57,433 nucleotides of DNA from the NCBI GenBank assembly GCA_019635715.1, contig JAHBYY010000021.1, positions 1 to 57,433 on the forward strand. Reading direction: 5' to 3'. The notes below the pieces were generated by a model that was not told the origin of the DNA, ran no database searches, and saw only the letters and a program-made list of their open reading frames with translations. Shown one piece after another: positions 42,662-50,622 of the stretch (position 1 is its first letter; every line of letters begins with the position of its first letter). The position numbers were made by a program, and so were the translations under genes. The stretch is from Rhizobiaceae bacterium. Its GTDB lineage: Bacteria; Pseudomonadota; Alphaproteobacteria; Rhizobiales; Rhizobiaceae.

Positions 42662-44073
42662 GGGGTCGTGTCCTCGATTCGTTTGCCGACGCGCGTCGGA
42701 TCGGCGCTGCGCGGCAGGAACTGCCCGAAGCCTGGCGCTGCGCGCAATTCGCCGTCTTCGATGACGGGTTCGCCGCGCACCAGCACGGTCACAGGCTTGC
42801 CGGTCACCTCGCGCCCCTCATAGGGCGTGAAATCGCAGCGCGAATGCAGCACCCGATGGCCGAGCGTCCATTTGAGGGACGGATCCCATACCGCCAGGTC
42901 GGCGTCCAGCCCGACGGAGATACGCCCCTTGCGATCGGCGAAGCCGTAAGTCCTGGCCGCATTGCGCGAGGTCAGGTCGAGATAGCGGTCGAGGCTGAGG
43001 CGGCCGGTCAGCAGGCCCTCGCAGAACAGCAGCGGCAGCCGCGTCTCCAACCCGGGAATGCCGCTCAGCGTCGTGTGGAAACCCGGCACCTCCGCCTTGC
43101 CGACCTTGTCGGCGAACCAGTAGGGCGAATGGTCGGACGACCAGAGGTCGATCCCGCCTTCCGCCAGTTCCTTCCACAGATGCGCATGGCTCTTCGGCGA
43201 GCGCGCCGGCGGCGAGAAGACGAAGCGCGCCGCGTCCGGTCCGGGCCGGGTCAGGTCGGAGGCGCCGACGAAGACGTATTGCGGACAGGTCTCGGCGACC
43301 ACGTCGACGCCGCGCGCCCGCGCCCGCTCGATCTCCTGCGCAGACTGCCACGACGACACGTGGACGATGGTCATCCGCGCGCCGGTCATCTCGGCGAGCG
43401 TCAGTGCGCGGTGCGTCGCCTCGCGCTCCATGATCTCGCTGTGCACCACATTGTGGTAGCGGATGTCGGTGCGGCCGAGGTCCAGCAGCCGCTTGCGGGT
43501 CCGCCGGATCATCGCGTCGTTCTCGGCATGGACCATGACGATCCAGCCGAGCCGCCGCGCCGCTTCCAGCGTCGTCAGGAACAGGTCGTCGTCGACCGCG
43601 AAACCCTCATAGGTCATGAACAGCTTTACCGACGCGATGCCGAGCGGCGCCAACGCCTCGAGTTGCGCGGCCACGTCGGCGCCGGTGCCCATCGTGACCA
43701 CCGCATGCAGGCCGAAATCGATCACCGCCCGGCCGGCGGCGCGATCCAGCGCCCGGTCGAGCGCGCCCACCGTGGTCAGACCGGGACCGGGCATGCCGAA
43801 GGGGACGATGCAGGTGGTGCCGCCGAAAGCCGCCGAGATCGTGCCGGACGCGAAATCGTCGGCGTTTCCGGCTCCGCCCCAGACCGGCTGGTCGAGATGG
43901 CAATGCGCGTCGATGCCGCCCGGCATCACCCATCTGCCATCGGCCCGGATCGTCCTGCGCCCGACGAGTCCCGTCCCGATCGCGGCGATGCGACCGGCTT
44001 CGACGGCGACGTCACAGTCCGCCCAGCCGGCGTCGAGCGCCACGCGTCCGCCTGAGACGACCAGATCGTGCAT
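42646..44073 (-). CDS. D-hydantoinase / dihydropyrimidinase
   Basis: The 475-residue cyclic amidohydrolase retains the complete binuclear metal site: His57 and His59 (GGIDAHCHLDQP), the carboxylated lysine Lys150 (ASVKLFMTYEG), His182 (VMVHAEND), His238 (TIVHVSS) and Asp314 (WSSDHSPYWF). Tyr154 in FMTYEG is the substrate-binding tyrosine of hydantoinases. It opens 5-substituted hydantoins (or dihydropyrimidines) to N-carbamoyl amino acids. The next gene, a D-carbamoylase overlapping by 16 bp, points to D-selective hydantoin turnover. No hydantoin racemase gene is found in the window. Confidence 0.93.
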   Translation of the reverse strand: MHDLVVSGGRVALDAGWADCDVAVEAGRIAAIGTGLVGRRTIRADGRWVMPGGIDAHCHLDQPVWGGAGNADDFASGTISAAFGGTTCIVPFGMPGPGLTTVGALDRALDRAAGRAVIDFGLHAVVTMGTGADVAAQLEALAPLGIASVKLFMTYEGFAVDDDLFLTTLEAARRLGWIVMVHAENDAMIRRTRKRLLDLGRTDIRYHNVVHSEIMEREATHRALTLAEMTGARMTIVHVSSWQSAQEIERARARGVDVVAETCPQYVFVGASDLTRPGPDAARFVFSPPARSPKSHAHLWKELAEGGIDLWSSDHSPYWFADKVGKAEVPGFHTTLSGIPGLETRLPLLFCEGLLTGRLSLDRYLDLTSRNAARTYGFADRKGRISVGLDADLAVWDPSLKWTLGHRVLHSRCDFTPYEGREVTGKPVTVLVRGEPVIEDGELRAAPGFGQFLPRSADPTRVGKRIEDTTPWLDA

Positions 44074-44094
44074 GGCGCGCTCCGGGCCGGTCGA

Positions 44095-44445
44095 TCAGCC
44101 GACCGCCGCCGTCACCATGATCTCGACGCGGTACTGGTCGCCGGCGAGCCGTGCCTCGACGGTGGCCCGCACCGGCATGGCGCCGCGGTCGATCCAGGCG
44201 TCCCATGCCGCGTTCATCATATCGAAATCGGCGATGTCGCGCAGCCAGATCTGGGCGCTGAGCAGTTTTGTCTTGTCGCTGCCCGCCTTGGCCAGCATGG
44301 CGTCGATCTTGTCGAGGATCTGCCTGGTCTGGTCGGTCGTGTCGCCGGAGAGATCGTCGGCGGTCAGTCCGGCCACGTAGACCGTGCCGTTGTGGCGCAG
44401 CACGCGGCAGAACCGCTGACCGTTCTCAAGACGTTCGATGCTCAT
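44095..44445 (-). CDS. RidA-family imine/enamine deaminase
   Basis: The 116-residue protein is of the RidA/YjgF/Rut C-like family: YVAGLTADDLSGDTTDQTRQ and the C-terminal PVRATVEARL with the family's substrate-binding Arg93. RidA hydrolyses reactive imines and enamines to oxo acids and ammonia. As first gene of the operon, 21 bases before the hydantoinase and upstream of a D-amino-acid oxidoreductase, a role in removing the imine product is natural. The start ATG 44445 has an AGGAG site. Confidence 0.9.
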   Translation of the reverse strand: MSIERLENGQRFCRVLRHNGTVYVAGLTADDLSGDTTDQTRQILDKIDAMLAKAGSDKTKLLSAQIWLRDIADFDMMNAAWDAWIDRGAMPVRATVEARLAGDQYRVEIMVTAAVG

Positions 44446-44770
44446 CTGCGGGCTCCTGTCGTGTGGAATGATCGGCGGGAGGCATGATCCGCGCCCTCCC
44501 GACCGTAGGAAGGGTGACGCTCGCCTGTAAAGACGAGACCGGCCGGCAACCGGCGTTTTCGACAGCGGCACAGGCCAAATAAAATCGTGGCATAGCCTCG
44601 CCAATCTTCGTTTGCAGGCGAAAGGGCCCGGTGTAGCGTCGGCAACCAGCAGCCGTGCGTCCGCGGCGGCGCCAATGGGAAAGCGATCGACAGATGAGCG
44701 CGCCGCCTCGGGAACCGAACGCGGATCGTCGCCCGGACGACAGGTGCATTGCCGATCGTCGCGCCGACAC
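44446..44770. promoter_or_regulatory. divergent promoter region, hydantoinase operon / MFS operon
   Basis: This gap of about 325 bp separates the two divergent operons. A less GC-rich part around 44570-44600 (GGCCAAATAAAATCGTGGC) is a likely promoter core. A partly symmetric CCGGCCGGCAACCGGCG (44550-44566) is seen. No regulator gene is adjacent; control may come from one of the LysR proteins or from elsewhere. Confidence 0.4.
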
Positions 44771-46048
44771 GTGCCGGCCCGTGCCTTGAGCCCGTTCGCC
44801 GCGGCCCTGCAACGCGTCTGGTACAACGCGGCGCGTTCGCGCGCCATCCTGCCGGTGCTCGCCGCCATCTGCCTCGGCTGCACGGGCAGCGCCATGCTGA
44901 TGACCGCCGTGTCGCTGCATCTCGGCCAACCCGGCACCGACCCGGATGTCGTACAGATCGTGCTCACCGCCTATCCGGTCGGCTTCCTCATCGGCTGTCT
45001 CGCCACCCGGCCGGTGGTCGCCCGACTGGGACACGAGAACACGTTCGGCCTGATCCTGGCGCTGGCGCTGGCCTCGACGCTCGGCTTCACCGTCTCCAGC
45101 CATCTGCCGCTCTGGTTCGGCTTCCGGCTGTTCGGCGGCATGGCGATGGCCGGCATGTTCGTTGTCTGCGAAAGCTGGATCAACCTCTATGCCGAGGAGC
45201 GCAGCCGCGGCGCGATGTTCGGCCTCTACATGCTGTCGACGGCGGTCGCCGTCCTGCTCGGCCAGGTGCTCGTCGGCCTCGTCGGCGCGCAGTCCCCGCA
45301 TCTCTTCACGGTCGCGGCGATCTTCGTCGCGCTCGCTTTCATGCCCCGCCTGTCCGGCCGGCGATGGCCAGCCCTGCCCGCACCGCAGCCCGACCGAGAC
45401 CTGCCCTCGGCGCCGGAGCAGCGGCTCGGCGTGCTGCAGTTGTTCCGCATCGCGCCGGTGACGGTGGTGAGCATCTTCCAGGGCGGCATCACCAATATGA
45501 ACGTCTTCGTACTCACCCCCATCTACGGCACGCAGATCGGCCTGTCGGCCGCCACGACGGTCGCTCTCGTGACGACGCTGTCGATCGCCGGCATGCTGGC
45601 GCAGACGCCGGTCGGCTGGCTCTCCGACCGCTACGACCGTCGCATCATCCTGCTCGTGCAGGGCCTTGTTTCCGTTGCGCTGTGCATCTCCATCGGGCTG
45701 CTCGGCAGCCGATCCGAGACGCTGCTGTTCATGCTGTTCTTCGCCTATGGCGCGACGGCGCTGACCATCTACCCGGTGGCGATCGCCTTCGCCAATGCGC
45801 GCCTGCCGGCCCGCCACATGGTCGCCGCCTCCGGCACGCTGCTGCTGCTCTACTCGATCGGCAACGTCGCGACGCCGGGGCTGGCGGCCGGGCTGATGGC
45901 GCACACAATCCCGCAGGCGATGTTCCTCATCCTCGGCGCCGGCGCCGTGCTGGTCGCCGCGACCGCCTGCTACAATCTGCTGCGCAAGGAGACCTTCGCG
46001 CTTCCGCCGCTGGCCGTGCAGCCGGTTGCCGAGGAGGCCAGGCCATGA
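44771..46048 (+). CDS. MFS transporter
   Basis: The protein (425 residues from GTG 44771) has about 12 hydrophobic segments in two halves with a central hydrophilic loop (about 190-215). MFS loop signatures are LATRPVVARLGHENTFGL between helices 2 and 3 and GWLSDRYDRRIILL in the second half. It resembles the YcaD/UPF0226 type, which lacks a well-known substrate. The start is uncertain: GTG at 44744 and ATG at 44675 are in frame and none has a strong ribosome binding site. Divergent placement from the hydantoinase operon suggests uptake or export of its substrate. It overlaps the following SDR gene by ATGA. Confidence 0.85.
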   Translation: MPARALSPFAAALQRVWYNAARSRAILPVLAAICLGCTGSAMLMTAVSLHLGQPGTDPDVVQIVLTAYPVGFLIGCLATRPVVARLGHENTFGLILALALASTLGFTVSSHLPLWFGFRLFGGMAMAGMFVVCESWINLYAEERSRGAMFGLYMLSTAVAVLLGQVLVGLVGAQSPHLFTVAAIFVALAFMPRLSGRRWPALPAPQPDRDLPSAPEQRLGVLQLFRIAPVTVVSIFQGGITNMNVFVLTPIYGTQIGLSAATTVALVTTLSIAGMLAQTPVGWLSDRYDRRIILLVQGLVSVALCISIGLLGSRSETLLFMLFFAYGATALTIYPVAIAFANARLPARHMVAASGTLLLLYSIGNVATPGLAAGLMAHTIPQAMFLILGAGAVLVAATACYNLLRKETFALPPLAVQPVAEEARP

Positions 46049-46815
46049 CTGCCACGCCAACCGCCTCCTCGCCTCGCCTGTCGGGCAAGGTCGTGCTGGT
46101 CGCCGGGGCGGCGAGCGGCATCGGCGCGGCAATCGCCCGGCGCTGTGCCGTCGAAGCAGCGCGCGTCGTCTGCGCCGATCTCGACGAGCCGGCAGCACGG
46201 ACCTTGGCAGCCGGGATCGGAAATGACGCAGCCGGCTGGCATTGCGACGTGACCTCGACCACCTCGGCGCAGGATCTCGTCCGGAATATCCGCGACCGCT
46301 TCGGCCGGCTCGACGGCTTCGTCTACAACGTCGCCGCGCCGTCCCACGACGGCACGGTGGTCGAATTCGACGAGGCGCGCTTCCGCTACGAACTCGATTG
46401 CGGGCTGACCGGCGCCTTCATCGTCAGCAAACATGCAATCCCGCTGATGGCGGCGAGCGGCGGCTCGATCGTCTTCATCGCCTCGCAGTTCGCGCATGTC
46501 GCGGTCGGCCGCTCGCCGGTCTACTGCGCCATGAAGGCAGGCCTGGTGCATCTCGCCAAGGCGATGGCCATCGACCATGCGCCCGACAACATCCGGGTCA
46601 ACAGCCTGTCGCCCGGCGCGATCGCCACGAACCGCCTGCTCGCCCGTCATGCCGATCTCGACGCCGCGAATGCGGCGCTCGGCCCCGCGCATCTCACCGG
46701 CCGCATCGGCCAGCCGGCCGAGGTCGCGGCCGCCGCCGCGTTCCTGCTCTCGGACGACGCGTCCTTCGTCACCGGCACCGACCTGCTCGTGGATGGCGGC
46801 TATGCGACGCGGTAG
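46045..46815 (+). CDS. short-chain dehydrogenase/reductase (SDR)
   Basis: The 256-residue SDR has the NAD(P) motif VLVAGAASGIGAAIARR, CADLDEP (Asp suggesting NAD preference), the NNAG-equivalent YNVAAPSH (altered from the consensus), and the catalytic Ser in IASQFAH with YCAMK (Tyr-x-x-x-Lys). The C-terminal DLLVDGGYATR is typical. It is coupled to the transporter gene by a 4-bp overlap. The substrate is not known. Confidence 0.9.
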   Translation: MTATPTASSPRLSGKVVLVAGAASGIGAAIARRCAVEAARVVCADLDEPAARTLAAGIGNDAAGWHCDVTSTTSAQDLVRNIRDRFGRLDGFVYNVAAPSHDGTVVEFDEARFRYELDCGLTGAFIVSKHAIPLMAASGGSIVFIASQFAHVAVGRSPVYCAMKAGLVHLAKAMAIDHAPDNIRVNSLSPGAIATNRLLARHADLDAANAALGPAHLTGRIGQPAEVAAAAAFLLSDDASFVTGTDLLVDGGYATR

Positions 46816-46848
46816 TTCCCACCTGCTCCCCGGCACGGAGTTCCTGCC

Positions 46849-47865
46849 ATGACCCTGCTCGTCACCGGCGGCACCGGCTTCGTCATGAGCGTCGTCGCCC
46901 GCGCCTGGCTCGACCGCGACGCCCAGGCCCGCGCGGTGATCCTCGACGCCTCCGGCCTCGACGCCATGGCGGAGACGTTCTTCGCTCCGGTGCGCGACCG
47001 GCTGACCGTCGTCACCGCCGACGTCACCGAGCCGTCCGGCTGGGCCGAGCGGCTGGATCGGTTCGGCATCTCGGCCATCGTGCACGGCGCGACGGTGACG
47101 CCGAACTCGCGGCCCGACGACCCGACGCGCCCGCCGGAATCCTTCGATCCGGCGAAAATCATCGACGTCAATCTCAGCGGCACGCTGCGCATGCTGGAAT
47201 GGGCGCGCGGCCGGCAGACCCTTCGGCGCTTCGTCTATGTCAGCTCAGGCTCGGTCTACCGCCACCACGGGCCGGACTGGCGCGGCGAACCGCTGCCCGA
47301 GGACGGCTATGTCGCGCCGCTCACCCTCTACGGCATCTCGAAATTCGCCGCCGAGATGATCACCAACCGCTATGCCGACCTGTTCGGAATGCCGGCGGTC
47401 TCGGTGCGGCTTTCGTCCGTCTATGGCCCGATGGACCGCGTCACCGGCAGCCGCAACGTCCGCCACGCCACCAACCGCATCGCGCACATGGCGCTGGCCG
47501 GCGAGACCATACGCCCCAACAGCCTGGAGCCGGTCGGAGACTACGTCAGCTCGACCGACGTGGCGCGCGCCATCCTGGCGCTGATCGATGCGGACCGCCT
47601 GCGCTACCGCCACTACAATATCGGCAGCGGCACGACAGCGACGATCGGCGACATCATCGGCTGGGCGCGTCAGCGGGTTCCCGGCCTGAAGGTCGAGGTA
47701 AGCCCGTCCGAGACCGCCAACGTCCGACTCGATCCGGCGCTCAGGACAGGCATGTGGGGCGAATACGACCTCGCCCGCATCGAGCGCGACACCGACTGGC
47801 GCCCGACGCCACCTGCCCGAGCGTTCCACGACTACATGGACTGGATCGCCGCAAACGAGACCTGA
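46849..47865 (+). CDS. NAD-dependent epimerase/dehydratase family protein
   Basis: The 338-residue extended SDR starts with LLVTGGTGFVMSVVAR, where the third glycine of the usual TGGTGFIG motif is replaced by Met. The catalytic set is present: VSSGSVY and YGISKFA (Tyr-x-x-x-Lys), followed by RLSSVYGPMD. In the COG0451 family members act on nucleotide sugars, but also on other hydroxy or keto acids (for example D-erythronate dehydrogenases). In this operon of small-molecule enzymes, a nucleotide-sugar role is not favoured. It starts 33 bases after the SDR gene. Confidence 0.86.
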   Translation: MTLLVTGGTGFVMSVVARAWLDRDAQARAVILDASGLDAMAETFFAPVRDRLTVVTADVTEPSGWAERLDRFGISAIVHGATVTPNSRPDDPTRPPESFDPAKIIDVNLSGTLRMLEWARGRQTLRRFVYVSSGSVYRHHGPDWRGEPLPEDGYVAPLTLYGISKFAAEMITNRYADLFGMPAVSVRLSSVYGPMDRVTGSRNVRHATNRIAHMALAGETIRPNSLEPVGDYVSSTDVARAILALIDADRLRYRHYNIGSGTTATIGDIIGWARQRVPGLKVEVSPSETANVRLDPALRTGMWGEYDLARIERDTDWRPTPPARAFHDYMDWIAANET

Positions 47866-47882
47866 ACCGGAGAGAACGCGCC

Positions 47883-48809
47883 ATGTCCTCAGCCCCGCAT
47901 AGCCCGCAGCCCCGCGATTTCGTCGGCTATGGCCGCCGGCCGCCCTACGTGACCTGGCCGGGCGGCGCCAAGCTCGCCATCAACCTGGTGCTGAACTACG
48001 AGGAGGGGTCCGAGTATCAGTGGCAGATCGACGGCCGCAACGACAATTGGGGCGAGTACAATCTGACCGAGAGCCCGCCGGTGCGCGACCTCGGCACGGA
48101 GACGCATTTCGAATATGGCAGCCGCGCCGGGGTGTGGCGGCTGGCGCGGATGTTCGACCGCTACGACGTGCCGATCACCGTCTCGGGCTGCGCCATGGCG
48201 CTGGAGAAGAACCCGGAGGTCGTGGCGTGGATCCAGGAGCGCGGCCACGACATCATGGGCCACGGGCTGCGCTGGCTCGACTATTCGATGATGGAGCGCG
48301 AGGAGGAGAAAAGGCACCTCTACGACGCCATCGCGCTGTTCAGGCAACTCACCGGCGACCGGCCGGTCGGCTGGAACTGCCGCACCATGCCGAGCGTCAA
48401 CACGCGCGACCTCCTCGTCGAGGAAGGCGGCTTCATCTACCACTCCGACCCCTGCAACGACGACCTGCCCTATTTCCTCGACCACCACGGCACGCGCGTT
48501 CTCGTCCTGCCCTATTCCAAGACGCTCAACGACAGCCGCTACCTGATCGCGCCCGGCTACAGCAATCCGCGCGACTTCGCCGAGGATGCCCGCTCGTCGA
48601 TCGACTATCTGCTCGGCGAAGCCGACGAGACCGGCGGGCGCATGCTGACCATCGGCATCCATGCCCGATGGATGGGCCAGCCGAACCGGGCCTCGGGGCT
48701 GCGCGACGTCATCGAGCACGTGAAGAAGACGCCCGGCGCCGTCTTCATGCGGCGCGAGGACATCGCGCGCTACTGGCTGGAAAACCACGACACTTTCGAG
48801 CGGCGCTGA
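47883..48809 (+). CDS. PuuE-type polysaccharide-deacetylase-fold allantoinase-like protein
   Basis: The 308-residue protein has the allantoinase PuuE pattern of the NodB/CE4 fold: INLVLNYEEGSEY (where classical deacetylases have Asp-Asp), HDIMGHGLRWLDYS, NCRTMPSVNTRDLL and DDLPYFLD. It lacks the usual export signal of polysaccharide deacetylases and is probably cytoplasmic. PuuE opens the hydantoin ring of allantoin without a metal. Relatives also act on other amides or cyclic ureides. Its neighbour, a dihydroorotase-like protein, strengthens a ring-opening context. Ribosome binding site GGAGAGAA precedes ATG 47883. Confidence 0.86.
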   Translation: MSSAPHSPQPRDFVGYGRRPPYVTWPGGAKLAINLVLNYEEGSEYQWQIDGRNDNWGEYNLTESPPVRDLGTETHFEYGSRAGVWRLARMFDRYDVPITVSGCAMALEKNPEVVAWIQERGHDIMGHGLRWLDYSMMEREEEKRHLYDAIALFRQLTGDRPVGWNCRTMPSVNTRDLLVEEGGFIYHSDPCNDDLPYFLDHHGTRVLVLPYSKTLNDSRYLIAPGYSNPRDFAEDARSSIDYLLGEADETGGRMLTIGIHARWMGQPNRASGLRDVIEHVKKTPGAVFMRREDIARYWLENHDTFERR

Positions 48810-48833
48810 GGCTTCGCGACACCGGGGGCGCCG

Positions 48834-50165
48834 ATGTTCGAGACGCTGGTCACCGGAGGCACGGTCGTCGATCGCGGCACGATGCGGCGCGCCGAGGTGG
48901 CGATCGACAAGGGCCGCATCGCCGCCCTCGTTGCGCCGGGCGAAACGGCGGAGGCCGGCGCCGTCTTCGACGCCGCCGGCTGCATTCTTCTGCCCGGCCT
49001 GATCGACGCGCATGCGCATCTGCGCGAGCCCGGCCTGACCCACAAGGAGGATTTTTCCACCGGCACGCACGCCGCCGCACTCGGCGGCGTCACCACCGTG
49101 CTCGACATGCCGACCGACGACCCCTGGACCGACACGGCCGAGCGCCTCACCGACAAGATGGCGATGGCGCAAGGGCGGCTGCATGTCGACGTCGGCTTCC
49201 AGGCGGTCGCCTCGCGCGACCTGTCGCTTCTCCCTGCCCTGCTCGAGCTCGCGCCGGTTTCGGTCGAACTCTTCACCGCCGACGTACCCGACGCCTTCCT
49301 GTTCGACACGCTCGACGCGGTCGGCCAGGCACTCGGCAGGCTCGCCGGCAGCGGGACGCTGGTCGGCATCTCGCCCGGCGACCAGTCGATCCTCGCCGGC
49401 AGCGGCGCGCGCGACCGCTCCGGCTCGATCGCGGCATTCCTGGCGAGCCGCCCGCCGCTGGCCGAAGCCGGCGGCATCGCCCGCGCGCTGGTCGCCGCGG
49501 CGGATGCCGGATCGCGCATCCATGTGCGGCAGATCAATTCCGCCGCGGGCGTGGAGGTCTGGCGGCGCCTGCGCGGCATCGCCGACGCGAGCGTCGAGAC
49601 GACGCCGCAGAACCTGTTTTTCACCGCCGCCGATTACGAGACCAAAGGTGCCGCGCTCAAGGCGTCTCCGCCGCTTCGCGCCCAGGCCGATGTCGAGGCA
49701 CTGCGCGCCGCCCTGAGGGACCGCGCCGTCGACATCATCGCCACCGACCACGCGCCGCACAGCCCAGCCGAAAAATCGGCCGCCTATGCCGCCTTCGCCG
49801 ACATTCCGGGTGGCCTTCCGGGACTCCAGACGCTGCTCCCCACCATGCTGAAGCTCGTCGACGAGGGTGTGATCGGTCTTCCCGACATCGCCCGCATATG
49901 CGCCGAGCAGCCGGCCGGGCGCTTCGGCCTGACGGCCAAGGGCCGCCTCGCACCGGGATACGACGCCGACCTGCTGATCCTCGACCCGCGCCGGCCGCAC
50001 ACCATCGCCAATGCCGAGCAGGCGAGCCGGGCCGGCCCTACGCCCTTCGCCGGCTGGACGGTGTCGTCCCGCCTGGCGCGCGTCATCCTGCGCGGCCGCG
50101 AAATCGTGCGCGACGGGGTGCTGGCGGCGCCGAGGCTCGGCCAGATCGTGCGGCGCGGTGCCTGA
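48834..50165 (+). CDS. dihydroorotase/allantoinase-like amidohydrolase with altered metal site
   Basis: This 443-residue protein is of the dihydroorotase-allantoinase family: GLIDAHAHLREPG (His60, His62), GVTTVLDMPT and IIATDHAPHS (Asp305). Against the D-hydantoinase in the same window, the lysine that is carboxylated becomes Glu145 (SVELF), the third ligand His becomes Ile179 (LVGISPGDQ) and the fourth His becomes Gln233 (VRQINS). Three of six ligands are thus changed. It may hold one metal (HxH, Glu, Asp) or have lost activity, as in some dihydroorotase-like partners. Dihydroorotase in pyrimidine synthesis is unlikely. Last in the operon, 24 bases after the PuuE-type gene. Confidence 0.85.
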   Translation: MFETLVTGGTVVDRGTMRRAEVAIDKGRIAALVAPGETAEAGAVFDAAGCILLPGLIDAHAHLREPGLTHKEDFSTGTHAAALGGVTTVLDMPTDDPWTDTAERLTDKMAMAQGRLHVDVGFQAVASRDLSLLPALLELAPVSVELFTADVPDAFLFDTLDAVGQALGRLAGSGTLVGISPGDQSILAGSGARDRSGSIAAFLASRPPLAEAGGIARALVAAADAGSRIHVRQINSAAGVEVWRRLRGIADASVETTPQNLFFTAADYETKGAALKASPPLRAQADVEALRAALRDRAVDIIATDHAPHSPAEKSAAYAAFADIPGGLPGLQTLLPTMLKLVDEGVIGLPDIARICAEQPAGRFGLTAKGRLAPGYDADLLILDPRRPHTIANAEQASRAGPTPFAGWTVSSRLARVILRGREIVRDGVLAAPRLGQIVRRGA

Positions 50166-50622
50166 CGGCATCGCCCGTTTCCCAACTCGAACGCAATTTA
50201 CCGTCTGCGCTGATCTTGCCCGTCCGATTGCCAGAACTTGCCGTTGCGTCAGCTTTGCTTTACGGTATGAAGTCGTCGCCACCTGAACCTCTTTCGCACA
50301 CATTCTCGAACGGACGGCGACAGGTGCAAAAAGCGTAGGCGGTCCGGCGTGTCGCCCGGACCAGCCTGCAGGAGCGTCGGCGGCCAGATCGTCGCCGGCC
50401 TCGTGCGAACGCGGTGCGATGCGGGTCCGGAGCGAGGGCGACGGATATGACGCATGTGGCAATGTCCGTCGGTCCGTGCTGGACGCAGCTCATCGAGCCG
50501 CGCAGCCGGCGGCCGGGTTCCCCTCCCTAGCTGCTCCCCCTTCGGCTTCCTGCGCCGATAACGTGACCAGGCGTCACGACGGCGGACATGTTCGGACCGT
50601 GATCATCTGAGGGGACCATCAC
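50166..50622. other. 457-bp intergenic region before RTX genes
   Basis: No gene is supported in this stretch. It contains a less GC-rich part at 50200-50280 (GCGTCAGCTTTGCTTTACGG) that might hold a promoter and ends with a good ribosome binding site (GAGGGG) 9 bases before ATG 50623. Short frames on both strands have no recognisable features. Confidence 0.4.
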
